A stretch of DNA of 64,000 nt from Tahibacter soli (GTDB taxonomy: Bacteria; Pseudomonadota; Gammaproteobacteria; Xanthomonadales; Rhodanobacteraceae): positions 434,001 to 498,000 of the forward strand of contig NZ_JAOVZO020000023.1 in the NCBI RefSeq assembly GCF_025717065.2, read 5' to 3'. The notes under the pieces are model-generated. The model searched no databases, was not told the DNA's origin, and saw nothing but the letters and a program-made list of their open reading frames with translations. The position numbers and the translations under genes were made by a program. Shown one piece after another: positions 26,261 through 36,756 of the stretch (its first letter is position 1; each line of letters starts with the position of its first letter).

Positions 26261-28986
26261 GGCGCGGATGGCGGTGCGGCGTCGACGCCGGCGGCTTCGT
26301 GGAGCCGCAGCCACAGCGCGTAGCCGACGTCCTCCGACCAGTAATACCGGCGCACCGTGGCGCTCAGATCGTTGTGGTACAGCAGCGGCGGCGCCGCGCG
26401 CAGCAACGCGAAATCGTCGGCGCCGAGCTGCGCGAGCACGCGGCGCGCCGTCTGCCGCGCCTCGACGTTCCCGGGCGACGCCGCGATCTCGACGAGCGCG
26501 TGCACGGCCTCGCTCCAGATCGCCTGTCCCGCGACGGGCAGCGCGAGCCGCTCGACCGGCAGCGGCAGCGCGCAGCCGCGCTGCGCGAGTTCGGCCACGC
26601 GCAGATAGGGGAGAAGTGCAGACTTTGCGTAGTACACCCAGATGTCTTCGTCGCGAAACGCGCGCCGCAGCGCGCCGCACAGCGTCTCGCCCGACGGCGG
26701 GTCGCGCTCGCGCAGCATCAGGTACACGTGCAGCTGGATCGCGATGTCGGTCGGGTTCGGATCGCTGCCGGGATCGAGGCAGCGATAGTCTTTGCGCTGC
26801 GCGAGCCACGTGCGGTAGAAGCCGCGCGCGTCGCGATAGCGAGCGAGCACGTCGAGCATCGGTTGCCGCCGCGGATCGGCCGCGCCGGGGCCCGCGATGC
26901 GCCACGCGAGGGCCGTGTCGTCGGCATCGGGCGTGATCGCGCAGCCGAGCGTGCCGATCGCCGGACCGTCCGGCAGTCCGTGATAGCGCACGAGACCGTC
27001 GCTTTCGATCTGCGCGGCGAGGTGCGCGCGTGCGCGTTCCAGCGCGGCGTCGAGGTCCTGCCGGCGCGCGAGCGGGGAGAGGAGATCGACCAGCGTCGCC
27101 GTCAGAAACGTATTGAGTTCCGGCTGCGGCGCTTCGTAGCGCGGTGCCTTCGTATGCGCGGTGAGCCAGGCGCCGTATTCGGTCTGGTGTTCGCGCAAGA
27201 GCGCCGTCGCGCGCGCGGCCATCGCATCGCGCGCTGCCGCCGGCAACGGCTGCGGCGGTTCCGCGGCGGCTGTCGCGGGCGGTTGCGCGCGCACGATCAC
27301 GCGCTGCTCGCGCACGATGCGGAAATCGCTGCGTGGTTCGACGCGCACCGCGAGCTGCAACACCTGCTCGCCCGGCGCGACGCCCCACAGGTTCGCCGCG
27401 ATGCGCCAGCCCGACGGCGCGCTGGTGCGCATGGCCGCGTCGACGTCCGCGCGCGGCAGGAACTGCGTCGTCGCGCCGACGACGACGCCGTTGACGAGCA
27501 GCAGCAGCTGCGCCGGCGAACGCGCGCAGGCGAGCGCCCACCCTTCGAGCACGGCGCCGGGTTCGAGCAAGGGGGCTTCCGCCGCGGGCAATCGCGCATC
27601 GCCGATCCGGTCGATCGTGCCCATCGCGTCGCACAGCAGCTCGCCCGGCGCAGGCGGATGACGCAGCTCGGCGACGAACGGGAGGTTTCCCCACTGCCAG
27701 GCGCCGCGCATCGAGGCGGGATCGCCCGCGAAAATCGCCTCGTCGCTCGTCTTCGTGTACCAGAACGCGCCGATCGCCTGCACGCCGATCGATGCGGCGA
27801 TCGCCGCGACGAAGACGCCGCGCGCCGCGGGACGCAGCACGAGCGGCGCTGGCGCCAGCATCCACACGAGGATCGGCAGGATATCGGTCAGCCAGCGCGG
27901 CCCCCACGACGTGCCGGCGCGCCAGTCGCCCTGCGCGTAGAGCAGCAGTTGGCCGATCACGGCGAGACCGAGCGCCACGGCGAGCGCCCGCGTGTCGGGC
28001 GAGCGCAGGCGCCGGATCCACCCCACGACGACGAACGCGAGAAACGGCGAAAAGACGAGCAGCCCGCGCGCCGGACTGACCAGCAACCCGGCGAGTCCCG
28101 ACCAGTCGCCCTGGAAAAAATTGACCGGCGGCTTCACCACGCCGTAGCCGCCGGCGAGATGGCCCATGAAGCCGACGTTGTAGCGGAGCAGCGCCGCGAT
28201 CGGGACGACGGCGCCGGCGATCAGCCACGGCGTGCTGCGCCAGTCGCGCCACACGACGACGGCGCCGATCGCCGCGGCCACCAGCGCGTCCGGCGGGCGG
28301 TTGGCCGTCATCAGCACGCAGACGGCGCCGAGCAGCGCGAGTCGCACGGCCCGCGCGGGACCGGCGACGAGCAGCAGCGCCAGCGCGATCAGCAGCTCGC
28401 CGGTGCCGTGCTGCCACAGCGCCTGGCTCGAAATCATCCAGGTGTTCGTGCCGAAGGCGAACGCGACCGCGAGCGGCATGGCCCACCGGTTGCCCTCGCG
28501 GCGCAGCAGCAGGAAGACGATCACGCCGGCGAGCGCGGCGAGGATCGATGCCGCGAGCTTTTCCATCCACTCGGCCACGCGGTCGACGTGCGGCTGCTCC
28601 CAGCCGCGCGCGTCGAGCCACGAGGCCGCGGGCGCGTACAGCGGCGCGACGAGGAGCGGCGTCACCACCGGATAGAACGAAGCGAGTTCGTGCTCGCGCG
28701 TGCGGATCAGCCAATAGGCCGTCGGTTCGAACCAGACGACCTTGCCGTCGTCGTTCGCCGGGCGATATCTCGGCAGCGCCGTCGGATGACCGTGCGCGTA
28801 CAGACGCGCCTGCTTGCCGGCCTCGAGCGTGCCGTCGTGCCAGAGCATCAGCGGCAGATAGCGGGCGGGGACGGTATCCCCGGCGCCGATCTGCCGCAGG
28901 TTCGCGTTGTAGACCGCGAGGCACGCGAAAAACAGGATCAGCGGCGCGACGAGAGATCGCAGGCGATGTCGCACGGCGGCGGTCAT
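26257..28986 (-). CDS. Polytopic membrane protein with C-terminal DxDD-containing helical domain
   Basis: A 909-aa protein. Residues about 10-450 contain 10-12 hydrophobic segments in the style of GT39/GT83 membrane glycosyltransferases ([14 protein letters not shown], then a loop with [13 protein letters not shown]). A soluble strand-rich region follows, and from about 590 an alpha-helical domain with [33 protein letters not shown] (D687, D689, D690) and [17 protein letters not shown]. The DxDDTA pattern is that of class II terpene cyclases and related alpha/alpha-toroid proteins, but cyclase activity is unproven and the fusion is unusual. ATG 28986 was chosen because it begins the first membrane segment; the in-frame extension to 30030 overlaps the divergent epimerase. 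No good ribosome site precedes it. It heads a UbiA-GT2 operon with ATGA overlap. Confidence 0.82.
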   Translation of the reverse strand: MTAAVRHRLRSLVAPLILFFACLAVYNANLRQIGAGDTVPARYLPLMLWHDGTLEAGKQARLYAHGHPTALPRYRPANDDGKVVWFEPTAYWLIRTREHELASFYPVVTPLLVAPLYAPAASWLDARGWEQPHVDRVAEWMEKLAASILAALAGVIVFLLLRREGNRWAMPLAVAFAFGTNTWMISSQALWQHGTGELLIALALLLVAGPARAVRLALLGAVCVLMTANRPPDALVAAAIGAVVVWRDWRSTPWLIAGAVVPIAALLRYNVGFMGHLAGGYGVVKPPVNFFQGDWSGLAGLLVSPARGLLVFSPFLAFVVVGWIRRLRSPDTRALAVALGLAVIGQLLLYAQGDWRAGTSWGPRWLTDILPILVWMLAPAPLVLRPAARGVFVAAIAASIGVQAIGAFWYTKTSDEAIFAGDPASMRGAWQWGNLPFVAELRHPPAPGELLCDAMGTIDRIGDARLPAAEAPLLEPGAVLEGWALACARSPAQLLLLVNGVVVGATTQFLPRADVDAAMRTSAPSGWRIAANLWGVAPGEQVLQLAVRVEPRSDFRIVREQRVIVRAQPPATAAAEPPQPLPAAARDAMAARATALLREHQTEYGAWLTAHTKAPRYEAPQPELNTFLTATLVDLLSPLARRQDLDAALERARAHLAAQIESDGLVRYHGLPDGPAIGTLGCAITPDADDTALAWRIAGPGAADPRRQPMLDVLARYRDARGFYRTWLAQRKDYRCLDPGSDPNPTDIAIQLHVYLMLRERDPPSGETLCGALRRAFRDEDIWVYYAKSALLPYLRVAELAQRGCALPLPVERLALPVAGQAIWSEAVHALVEIAASPGNVEARQTARRVLAQLGADDFALLRAAPPLLYHNDLSATVRRYYWSEDVGYALWLRLHEAAGVDAAPPSAP

Positions 28987-29091
28987 GGGAGGTGAGGGCG
29001 CATGGGCGCGCAAGCTTAGCGGATCGACAGCGTCCGGTGGCCTTGGTATGTTGCTTGCTTCATTTCGAAGATTTACGGGTTGGCACACTAG

Positions 29092-30042
29092 ATGCGGGCG
29101 AGCGGGCGCAGAACACTGGTGACGGGCGGTGCCGGTTTTCTCGGGTCCCACTTGTGCGATGCGCTGATCCGGCGCGGCGACGACGTGCTGTGCGTCGACA
29201 ATTTCCACACCGGTACGCGCGACAACATCGCATCGCTCGTCGGCCATCCGCGCTTCGAACTGCTCGATCACGACGTGACGGTGCCGCTCGACGTCGACGT
29301 CGACCGCATCTTCAATCTCGCCTGTCCGGCGTCGCCGGTACACTACCAGCACGATCCGGTGCGCACGATACGAACCTGCGTGCACGGCGCGATGAACATG
29401 CTCGCGCTCGCGCAGCGCCGGCGCGCGCGCATCCTGCAGGCGTCGACGAGCGAGGTCTACGGCGACCCGGAAGTGCATCCGCAGCCCGAAAGCTATTGGG
29501 GCAGGGTGAACCCGATCGGTCCGCGCAGCTGCTACAACGAAGGCAAGCGCTGCGCCGAAACGCTGTTTTTCGACTATCGCCGGCAATACGGTCTCGAGAC
29601 GAAAGTCGTGCGGATCTTCAATACCTACGGTCCGCGCATGTACGTCGACGACGGCCGCGTCGTCAGCAATTTCATCGTGCAGGCGCTGCGCGGCGACGAC
29701 GTCACGCTGTACGGCGACGGCAGTCAGACGCGCTCGTTCTGCTACGTCGACGATCTGGTCGAGGCACTGCTGGCCGCGATGGAATCGCCGGCCGCGTTCA
29801 CCGGCCCGGTCAACGTCGGCAACCCCGCCGAACTGAGCATGCGCGAGCTCGCCGAACACGTGCTGCGGGCGAGCGGCAGCCGGTCGCGGATCGTCCATCA
29901 CCCGCTGCCGCCGGACGATCCGAAAGTGCGCCGGCCGGACATCGATCTCGCCCGGCGCGCGCTGGGCTGGGAACCCAAGGTGCCGCTCGACGAAGGGCTC
30001 ATGAAAACGATCGCCTATTTTCGCGCGCACCTCGCCGCATGA
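29092..30042 (+). CDS. UDP-glucuronate decarboxylase (UDP-xylose synthase) family epimerase/decarboxylase
   Basis: An extended short-chain dehydrogenase of 316 aa. The NAD motif TGGAGFLG is at 11-18, followed by [19 protein letters not shown], the serine in [10 protein letters not shown] and the catalytic pair Y148/K152 in [10 protein letters not shown]. The later segment [16 protein letters not shown] is typical of UXS. The reaction converts UDP-glucuronate to UDP-xylose (via the 4-keto sugar) in the cytoplasm, supplying a pentose for glycan assembly. The stop overlaps the start of the giant transferase gene (ATGA), so the sugar is probably used by that enzyme. Confidence 0.9.
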   Translation: MRASGRRTLVTGGAGFLGSHLCDALIRRGDDVLCVDNFHTGTRDNIASLVGHPRFELLDHDVTVPLDVDVDRIFNLACPASPVHYQHDPVRTIRTCVHGAMNMLALAQRRRARILQASTSEVYGDPEVHPQPESYWGRVNPIGPRSCYNEGKRCAETLFFDYRRQYGLETKVVRIFNTYGPRMYVDDGRVVSNFIVQALRGDDVTLYGDGSQTRSFCYVDDLVEALLAAMESPAAFTGPVNVGNPAELSMRELAEHVLRASGSRSRIVHHPLPPDDPKVRRPDIDLARRALGWEPKVPLDEGLMKTIAYFRAHLAA

Positions 30043-32588
30043 CGGCGCGCGCGCAACGAACGGCGATCATCGTCGCGGGCATGCATCGCAGCGGCACGTC
30101 GGCGACGACGCGCATCGCCAACCTGCTGGGCGCCGATCTCGCGCACGACCTGATTCCCGCCGACATCGGCAACGAGCGCGGTCATTGGGAATCGCGCGCG
30201 GTGCAGGATCTGCACAACCGTCTGCTCGACGAGATCGGCTCCGATCTGTATTCGCCGGTGAATTTTCCGGCCGGGTGGTTCGGCGGCGCCGACGCGCGGC
30301 CGTGGGTCGATCGCATCGGCGAACTTCTGGCCGGCGAATACCCGACGTCGACGCTGTTCGTACTGAAAGACCCGCGCATCGCGCTGTTTTTGCCGCTGTG
30401 GTCGCAGGCGCTGCGACGCGCGTCGATCGCGGCGCGATTCGTGCTGCCGTTCCGGCACCCCGATGCGGTCGCGGCGTCGCTGGAATCGCGCGAGCGCCGA
30501 CTCGGCAGCGGCAACGCGCTGCCGCATGCGCAGGGTGTCGCCGTGTGGCTGCGCTACGTGCTCGCGGCGGAAAAATTCACGCGCGGCGAGACCCGCGCGT
30601 TCGTCGCGTTCGACGCGGTGCTCGCCGACTGGCGCGCGGAATTTTCGCGCATGGGCCGGCAGCTGCGCATCGACTGGCCGAACTGGCAGCATGCCGACGC
30701 AGCGATCGACGACTTCCTCGACGGCACGCGCGAACCGGCGACGGACGATCTCGCGAGCGGCGCGGGGATCAGCCGCAACGTCTACGCAGCCCTGACGCAG
30801 GCGGTCGAGGTGCCGGACGCGACGTTCCCTGCATTCGATGCCGCGGCGCAGACCCTGGCCGCGGCCGAAAGCCTGCTCGGCCCGCACATCGTCGCGCGCG
30901 AACGCGTCTTCGGCGACCTGCGCGATCGCGCCGACGCCGCCGCTCAGGCGCACGACGCCGAACGCGCGGCCATGCACGGCCGGTTCGCCGCCGAAATCGA
31001 GGCGCGCGATGCGCGTATCGCGGAGGCGACCGAGCACGCCCGGCGACTCGAAACGACGGTCGCATCGCTGGAGCGCGAACGCGACGACGCGCTCGACCAG
31101 GCCCGCGTCCTCGAGCGCGAACGCGACAATGCGGTCGACTATGCCAAGACGCTCGAGCGCGAACGCGACAGCGCGATCGACTACGCGAAAACGCTGGAGC
31201 ACGACCGCGACCGCGCCGTCGAAGACGCGGCGACGCGAGCGCAGGAAAGCGCGGACATGCACGCGCGGTTCGCCGCCGAGATCGACGCGCGCGACGCGCG
31301 CATCGCGGAAGCCGCCGACCACGTCCGGCGGATGGGCGACACCGTCGATCTCCTCACGCGCGAGCACCGCAATGCCGCCGACTACGCGCAGGCGCTGGCG
31401 CGCGACCGCGATCAGGCCGCCGAATACGCGCAATCGCTCAAACGCAGCCGCGACGAAGCGCTGGCCTACGCGCAGACGCTCGAACAGGCGCGCGACGAGG
31501 CGACGCGCGAACGGCGATCGGCGCTGATCGCGCGCACCGGCCTGCCGGTGTTCTTCACGATCGCGTCGCGCAACTATCTCGCCTACGCCACGACGCTGAT
31601 GCAGTCGGTCGCGGCGCAGTATCCCGATGCGCCGCGATACCTGATTCTCGCCGACCGCGGCGAAGACGACGCCGCGCTCGCCGATGCCCCTTTCGCGACG
31701 ATTGCCGCCGAAGCGCTCGCGCTGCCGGATTTCGACGCGTTCGCGTTTCGCTACACCATCATGGAATTCAATACGGCGATCAAGCCGTATGCGTTCGCCG
31801 AACTGCGTCGGCGGCATCCCGGCGACGGCATCGTCTACCTCGATCCCGACATCTTCGTGGTCGAACCGCTGACCGAGGTCGAAGCCGCGCTCGCGGACGG
31901 CGCGCTCGCGGTGCTGACGCCGCATCTGCTCGCGCCCGTCGACGACGATCTGCAGCCCGGCGAGCGCGAGATCCTCGCGAGCGGCACGTACAACTGCGGC
32001 TTCGTCGCGATCGGCGCGCACGAAGACGCCGATCGTCTGATCGCCTGGTGGGCCGATCGCCTCGAATTCGGCGCGCTCAGCGACGTCGCCGCGGGCCTGT
32101 TCACCGACCAGAAGTGGGTCGACCTCGTGCCGGGCCTGTTTCCGGACGTGCTCGTGCTGCGCGACGAAGGGTACAACGTCGCCTACTGGAATCTGTCGCA
32201 ACGTCCCGTGTCGCGGCAAGGGGCGCACTGGTACGCCGGAAAGCGGCGGATCGCGTTCGTCCATTTCAGCGGCGTCGATCTCGATCGCCCGGCGCAGTTC
32301 TCCAAGCACCAGAATCGCCATACCCGGGCGACGATCGGCAAGCTGCGAGAGCTGTACGCGGAGTATCTCGACCGCCTGGCCGCGAACGGCCATGCCGAAC
32401 ACCGCACCAAGCCCTACGCGTTCGGCCGGTTCGCCGACGGCGAGCCGATCTGCGACCCCGTGCGCGCCGTCTACCGGCGCTACTTCGACAAGGGGCGGCG
32501 CAGCCGCAGCGCGACCCGTTCTCGATGGACCGGCAGCTGTACGACCTGCCGTGCGACGAGGTGTCCGCGCGCGACGACGCGCCGATGA
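30039..32588 (+). CDS. Sulfotransferase / coiled-coil / GT-A glycosyltransferase, 5' part of a frameshifted giant gene
   Basis: 849 aa as read. Residues 1 to about 260 resemble a sulfotransferase-type P-loop protein ([31 protein letters not shown]). Residues about 290-505 form a long charged coiled coil built from 14-residue repeats. Residues about 510-810 are a GT-A glycosyltransferase-like domain with [19 protein letters not shown] and a DxD-type motif [11 protein letters not shown] (D602, D604), then [10 protein letters not shown] and FVHFSGVD. The last 30 residues turn arginine/serine/threonine-rich and look out of frame; the neighbouring frame continues as good protein. Adding one G to the run at 32492-32495 fuses this to the next CDS (about 1354 aa in total). 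It likely adds sulfate and sugars to an extracellular polysaccharide. Confidence 0.85.
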   Translation: MTARAQRTAIIVAGMHRSGTSATTRIANLLGADLAHDLIPADIGNERGHWESRAVQDLHNRLLDEIGSDLYSPVNFPAGWFGGADARPWVDRIGELLAGEYPTSTLFVLKDPRIALFLPLWSQALRRASIAARFVLPFRHPDAVAASLESRERRLGSGNALPHAQGVAVWLRYVLAAEKFTRGETRAFVAFDAVLADWRAEFSRMGRQLRIDWPNWQHADAAIDDFLDGTREPATDDLASGAGISRNVYAALTQAVEVPDATFPAFDAAAQTLAAAESLLGPHIVARERVFGDLRDRADAAAQAHDAERAAMHGRFAAEIEARDARIAEATEHARRLETTVASLERERDDALDQARVLERERDNAVDYAKTLERERDSAIDYAKTLEHDRDRAVEDAATRAQESADMHARFAAEIDARDARIAEAADHVRRMGDTVDLLTREHRNAADYAQALARDRDQAAEYAQSLKRSRDEALAYAQTLEQARDEATRERRSALIARTGLPVFFTIASRNYLAYATTLMQSVAAQYPDAPRYLILADRGEDDAALADAPFATIAAEALALPDFDAFAFRYTIMEFNTAIKPYAFAELRRRHPGDGIVYLDPDIFVVEPLTEVEAALADGALAVLTPHLLAPVDDDLQPGEREILASGTYNCGFVAIGAHEDADRLIAWWADRLEFGALSDVAAGLFTDQKWVDLVPGLFPDVLVLRDEGYNVAYWNLSQRPVSRQGAHWYAGKRRIAFVHFSGVDLDRPAQFSKHQNRHTRATIGKLRELYAEYLDRLAANGHAEHRTKPYAFGRFADGEPICDPVRAVYRRYFDKGRRSRSATRSRWTGSCTTCRATRCPRATTRR
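31068..31235 (+). repeat. Four tandem 42-bp repeats encoding a coiled coil
   Basis: Units begin at 31068, 31110, 31152 and 31194 and encode LERERDxAxDYAKT-like 14-residue units. The period of exactly two heptads keeps the coiled-coil register. Imperfect copies continue on both sides. Confidence 0.85.
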
Positions 32589-34102
32589 CGCGCGTGATGT
32601 ACGCGACGTGGAAAACTCGCGCCGATCTTCAAAAGGCGTTCGACCTCGGGCGGCCGGAAGGCCGGCGCGGATTCATCCGCTGGTTCGCCCGCGCTGCGCA
32701 GCGCGAGATGGGCGTTCCGGAGCGGCATCTGGAACCCGCGCGCGGCGCGTTGACGGCGCTCAGCGCCTACGACGCGCGGGACGCCGCCGAAGAACAATGG
32801 GGTTCGGCGGCGGGACCGGTGCGTCGCGCGGCCGCCCTGTGCCTCGATGCCATCAACTGGAGCTGCCGGTTTCGCCTGGCGCTGCGCGTCTACGCGTGGG
32901 TGCCGGAGGCGACGCGAACGCGCGTTCGCCGCCGGCTCGAACGCATCGCCGGCAGACCCGAGGCGATTCCGGCGTCGAGTCCGCACGGCGGGGCGGGCAT
33001 CAACCTCGTGGGCTACGCGCACGGCGAGTTCGGCGTCGCCGAGGTGCTGCGCCGGTTCGCGCATGCGCTGCGCGGTGGCGGCGTGCCGTTCGTCGTGCGC
33101 AACTTCGACACCGGCAGCGCGAGCCGCCTGGGCGATCGCAGCATGCAGCGCTTCCTGTCGGCCGACTGCCGTTACGACGTGAATCTGTTCTGCATCAACG
33201 CGGACATGATGCCGATCGCGCGACGGCAACTCGGCGATGCGGTCTTCGCCGGGCGCTACAACATCGGCTGCTGGTTCTGGGAACTCGAAAAGTTTCCCGC
33301 GCAGTGGCACGGCGCGCTCGACACCGTCGACGAAATCTGGGCGGCGTCGCCGTTCGTGCGCGACGCGATCGCCGCGTGCACCGACAAGCCCGTGCACCTC
33401 GTGCCGATCGCGCTGGACGCGCAACTGCCCGAGCGCTGGTCGCGCGGCGAGTTCGGCCTGGCCGAGGGCGTGTTCCTCTGCCTCTACAGCTTCGATTTCA
33501 ATTCGTTCGTCGTGCGCAAGAACGCGCAAGGCGCGATCGCCGCGTTCCGCCGCGCGTTCGACGACGGCCGCCGCGACGTACGGCTCGTGATCAAGACCAC
33601 TAACGGCGAACGCTTCCCCGATGCGTTGCACGGGCTGATGGAAGCCGCCGCCGGCGACGATCGCATCGAGATACGCGACGGCTATCTCGACCGCCGCCGC
33701 ATGTGGGCGCTGCAGGCGTGCTGCGACTGCTACGTGTCGCTGCACCGCGCCGAAGGCCTGGGGCTCGGCATGGCCGAATGCATGCTGCTCGGCAAGCCGG
33801 TGGTCGCGACCGCGTATTCCGGCAACCTCGCGTTCATGGACGCGGACAACAGCTGCCTCGTCGACTACACGCTGATCCCGGTGAAGGAGGGCGAGTATCC
33901 GGCCTGGGAGGGCCAGCACTGGGCCGAGCCGGATATCGACCAGGCCGCCGCGTACCTGCGGCGGCTCGCCGACGATCCGATCTATGCGCGGCAGGTCGGC
34001 GACAACGCGAAGGCGAGCGTGAGCCGCACGCTGTCGGCCGCGGCGAGCGTCGCGGCGATGACGAAGCGGCTCGCGGAGATCCGCTCGCAACGGCATCGTT
34101 GA
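32585..34102 (+). CDS. GT4-like glycosyltransferase, 3' part of the frameshifted giant gene
   Basis: 505 aa from ATG 32585, which overlaps the preceding stop (ATGA). The frame is open and protein-like further upstream to about 32495 ([17 protein letters not shown]), supporting a fusion with the upstream reading frame. The domain is GT-B/GT4-like: GINLVGYAHGEFGVAEVLRR near residue 139, WFWELEKFP, and the donor-binding region SLHRAEGLGLGMAECMLLGK with the E-x7-E type pattern, then TAYSGNLAFMD. The linker MYATWKTRADLQKAFDLG just before it is, from memory, also found between the two transferase domains of single-chain homologues. Role: sugar transfer in polysaccharide or glycolipid assembly. Confidence 0.85.
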   Translation: MTRVMYATWKTRADLQKAFDLGRPEGRRGFIRWFARAAQREMGVPERHLEPARGALTALSAYDARDAAEEQWGSAAGPVRRAAALCLDAINWSCRFRLALRVYAWVPEATRTRVRRRLERIAGRPEAIPASSPHGGAGINLVGYAHGEFGVAEVLRRFAHALRGGGVPFVVRNFDTGSASRLGDRSMQRFLSADCRYDVNLFCINADMMPIARRQLGDAVFAGRYNIGCWFWELEKFPAQWHGALDTVDEIWAASPFVRDAIAACTDKPVHLVPIALDAQLPERWSRGEFGLAEGVFLCLYSFDFNSFVVRKNAQGAIAAFRRAFDDGRRDVRLVIKTTNGERFPDALHGLMEAAAGDDRIEIRDGYLDRRRMWALQACCDCYVSLHRAEGLGLGMAECMLLGKPVVATAYSGNLAFMDADNSCLVDYTLIPVKEGEYPAWEGQHWAEPDIDQAAAYLRRLADDPIYARQVGDNAKASVSRTLSAAASVAAMTKRLAEIRSQRHR

Positions 34103-34432
34103 TCGGGCGAGGTAGTTCGTGTTACCGGCGTTCTGCCCGTGTGACCCCCGGGGCGACGAATCGTCGACCTGCCCGGCGTGGCGCGACCGCCACGCTCGAA
34201 TGCGCGGGCCGGCCCGACATATCGCTTTTCTGCACAAATTCGTACATTCCGGTGAGAGGTGTTCGCCTTTCGAGACAGTGCCGGCAATCGTACGCGGCGA
34301 TCTCGCCTGCGCGACGTTTGCGCGTCTCATGTCCGGTCGCGGCAACGTCGCCCATGACCGAATGCCGCGATGTCGCAGATTGGCAAAGTCCATTCGTTAT
34401 CAAGTCTGGGGACCGATCGATGGAGGAAGGCG
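34103..34432. other. Intergenic region upstream of the isoprenoid operon
   Basis: About 330 bp. Short frames here look non-coding. A promoter for the downstream four-gene operon is expected, but no convincing -35/-10 pair was found. Confidence 0.55.
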
Positions 34433-36298
34433 ATGCGCAGTGCGGCAGTCATCCGGTTTTCGCTGTTCGCGTTCATTCTTGGCATGCCGTTGTCGCTGCC
34501 GGCATCGGCGCAGTTGATGGGGGCATCGGCCCAATCGCCGTCGGTGGCGGTCAGCGACGAGCGCACCGAGCTCAGCGCGCTGATTCTCTACGACCTGGAA
34601 TTCGTCCTGCTTACCTGGAAAGCCGCCGGTCCGCGCGACAAGCTGATGGAGATCTGGCTGTCGGCGACCCAAACGCGACTGAACAATCTCAAAGCCATTG
34701 CGCGCGACGCCACGCTTGAGCAGAACGTAGTCGGCGCGATCGAGGTGGTGCAGCAGATACTCGACGACTACAAGAGTCTTGTCGGCAGTTTGAAGTCGAC
34801 GGATTTCACCATCGACGCGGGCAAGGTCGACGCAGATCGCGAGGGGCCCGGAGTCGGCTTCTTCATGGACAACGTCGGCTTGGCCGACAGTCTGGAGGCG
34901 AGCGCAGGAGCGGCCGTGGGAGCGGTAGTGGGTGCACCCGCGGCCGTGGTCGCGGGTGTCGTTCTGGCGATTCGCGCCGCGGTCGACGAATACGAGTATC
35001 AGACTGATCGTGCGTCGCGATTTGCGAAGCTCGACCAGCTCAAGGATGCACATGTCAAAGAACTGGTCGAGAGCAATCGGCGGAAGTTCGAGGATCGGCA
35101 AAGCAATCTGATGTCGCTCGGCACACTGCTTGGCGAGCGGTTGGGGGTTCGAGTACCCGACTATTCGCTGAGCGGCCGAGCGCGCGAACAGAATCCCTCG
35201 CCGTTCGGACAGGTGTTGCGCGCCTACGATCAGGTCAACGCGCGAGACTGGGCCGCCGCCGCCGCCGCGTTCGTCCGCGCAGCGCAGATGTTCCCCGTGC
35301 GCAGCGGGGGGATCGAGCAGATCTACGCCACGCACTACCGGGCGCCGTACTACCTTCTGGCGGGACATCTGTCGGAGTTCCAGGCGCTGCACGGTCCGGG
35401 TGGGATCGACCGCGCAGCGGCACGGCGCGCACTCGACAGCTACGCTGCGGCGGCGCAGCACTCGCATGGCGACGCATTTCCGTACGCGTATCGCGTATCG
35501 CACGGACGCGCGCTGGCGATACTTGGGCAAGCCGATGCCGCCGCGCAGATAGCGCGCGAGATTGCTGCGCAAACAGGCCCCACTTCCGCCGACCATGCGG
35601 CGCGGCTGTACGACGCGGCCGGCATCTACGCCCTCGCCGGTGAGGTCGAACCGGCGATGCAGGCGCTGCGTCACTCGTTCAGCACGTTTCCGCGCCGCGA
35701 TCGTTATGCCTACAAGGATCCGCAGTTTGCGCAACTGCGGCAGTCGCACGACCAGGCGTTGAAGGAGCTGACGGACCATCCGCTGGCAGGCGGCCGGTGG
35801 ATACTGACGACCGATAGTCGCCGGATGTTCAAGTTCGGTCCGAACGGTTCGTTTCAACAAGTGCGGCTCGAACCGAGCCAGACGATCGCCTACCTTGACG
35901 GACATTGGCAAACCGGGCCGGAAGGCGCCTTGCAGCTCACCGGTCGCATCGATCGCGACACCTCCGCAACAAGGCCAGACGTTTCTTTGCGATACAAGCT
36001 CGATTCCGAAGCCCGTCAACTGGTGCTTTTTTCCCCAGCCGACGGGCAGACGCTGACGTTCCAGCGCCATGACGACAACTATCCGCCGTCGGATCTGAAG
36101 TTCGCCGACCGCGAGTTGTCGGCCGATGGCTTATGGCGTTGGCGCGGAACGGTAGCCGCCAATGCCTCTTCGCCCCCGGATCTCTTCGATGCGCGCTTTG
36201 CCACCGCAATGGATCCGGCGGAAAAAAAGCGCGTGATCTGGTACGTCCGGAACGATCCGTTACTCGGCCGCAAGCTCGAACTGTGGAAGGAGAAGTGA
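34433..36298 (+). CDS. Secreted helical-repeat protein of unknown function
   Basis: A 621-aa protein with a clear signal peptide (AAVIRFSLFAFILGMPLSLPASA-Q) and a strong GGAGGAAGG ribosome site before ATG 34433. After an N-terminal helical region there is a small-residue-rich hydrophobic stretch (ASAGAAVGAVVGAPAAVVA), possibly membrane-inserting. TPR-like helices follow at about 270-460 (ARDWAAAAAAFVRAAQMFP, YALAGEVEPAMQALRH), then a C-terminal lipocalin-like/DUF-type strand region (GGRWILTTDSRRMFKF, LDGHWQTGPEGALQLTG). No enzyme motif was seen. It is the first gene of an operon with the YidD-like, methyltransferase and isoprenoid-synthase-like genes, so it may be a periplasmic partner of that pathway. 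Confidence 0.8.
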   Translation: MRSAAVIRFSLFAFILGMPLSLPASAQLMGASAQSPSVAVSDERTELSALILYDLEFVLLTWKAAGPRDKLMEIWLSATQTRLNNLKAIARDATLEQNVVGAIEVVQQILDDYKSLVGSLKSTDFTIDAGKVDADREGPGVGFFMDNVGLADSLEASAGAAVGAVVGAPAAVVAGVVLAIRAAVDEYEYQTDRASRFAKLDQLKDAHVKELVESNRRKFEDRQSNLMSLGTLLGERLGVRVPDYSLSGRAREQNPSPFGQVLRAYDQVNARDWAAAAAAFVRAAQMFPVRSGGIEQIYATHYRAPYYLLAGHLSEFQALHGPGGIDRAAARRALDSYAAAAQHSHGDAFPYAYRVSHGRALAILGQADAAAQIAREIAAQTGPTSADHAARLYDAAGIYALAGEVEPAMQALRHSFSTFPRRDRYAYKDPQFAQLRQSHDQALKELTDHPLAGGRWILTTDSRRMFKFGPNGSFQQVRLEPSQTIAYLDGHWQTGPEGALQLTGRIDRDTSATRPDVSLRYKLDSEARQLVLFSPADGQTLTFQRHDDNYPPSDLKFADRELSADGLWRWRGTVAANASSPPDLFDARFATAMDPAEKKRVIWYVRNDPLLGRKLELWKEK

Positions 36299-36300
36299 AC

Positions 36301-36756
36301 GTGCGCTCGAATTCGTGGAGGCGAACCGCATTGCAACGACTGCGCGTACCCGTCAAGTGGGCGGCCCACGCAGTTGGTCGAATCAGCAGCAGATTTCCTT
36401 TGCTGGACCGCTGGCTGTCGTTGCCGGCGCGAGGTGCCATGCACGTCTATCGGTCAGTGGTTTCACCCGCGAAGGGCTTCCGTTGCGCGCATGCCGTAGT
36501 GACCGGCGGCCCGAGTTGCTCGGATGTCGCGCTGCAGGCGTTTCGCGAGCGGCCTTTCGCAGCGGCGATCGGCGAAATCGATGCGCAGTTCGCGCGTTGC
36601 CAAGCTTCGCTTGTGCGATTCGACTCGGACCTGATCGGCCAGGCGATAGCCAGCCTCCCCACGTTTGCGGCTGAGGCACAATGTTGCGACCAAGACGGCG
36701 ACGGAGTGATCAACTGCTGCGATCCCAGGAACGACAACGAGGGTCACGACTGGTGA
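36301..36756 (+). CDS. YidD-like membrane-associated protein with cysteine-rich tail
   Basis: A 151-aa protein from GTG 36301, 2 nt after the previous stop, with GGAGAAG upstream. The middle carries the YidD pattern: MHVYRSVVSPAKGFRCAHAV, then GGPSCSDVALQAF, matching the ISP...RC...PTCS.YA..A block. Canonical YidD is about 80-100 aa and helps membrane-protein insertion beside YidC. Here the gene is not in the rnpA-yidD-yidC locus, and extra N- and C-terminal parts are present. The tail CCDQDGDGVINCCDP is cysteine-rich and calcium-loop-like. It is a probable paralogue recruited to this operon. The stop overlaps the next start (GTGA). Confidence 0.72.
   Translation: MRSNSWRRTALQRLRVPVKWAAHAVGRISSRFPLLDRWLSLPARGAMHVYRSVVSPAKGFRCAHAVVTGGPSCSDVALQAFRERPFAAAIGEIDAQFARCQASLVRFDSDLIGQAIASLPTFAAEAQCCDQDGDGVINCCDPRNDNEGHDW

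Noticed and set aside
26173-28995. 940-codon plus-strand frame opposite the DxDD membrane protein
   Set aside because: Composition of an antisense frame; membrane segments and motifs are on the minus strand.
32485-32588. Programmed -1 frameshift in the giant transferase gene
   Set aside because: A glycine-codon slip is possible, but there is no classical slippery heptamer and no obvious stimulating hairpin; a homopolymer indel is simpler.
32480-34393. 637-codon minus-strand frame opposite the GT4 gene
   Set aside because: Shadow of the real plus-strand transferase, no recognisable motif.
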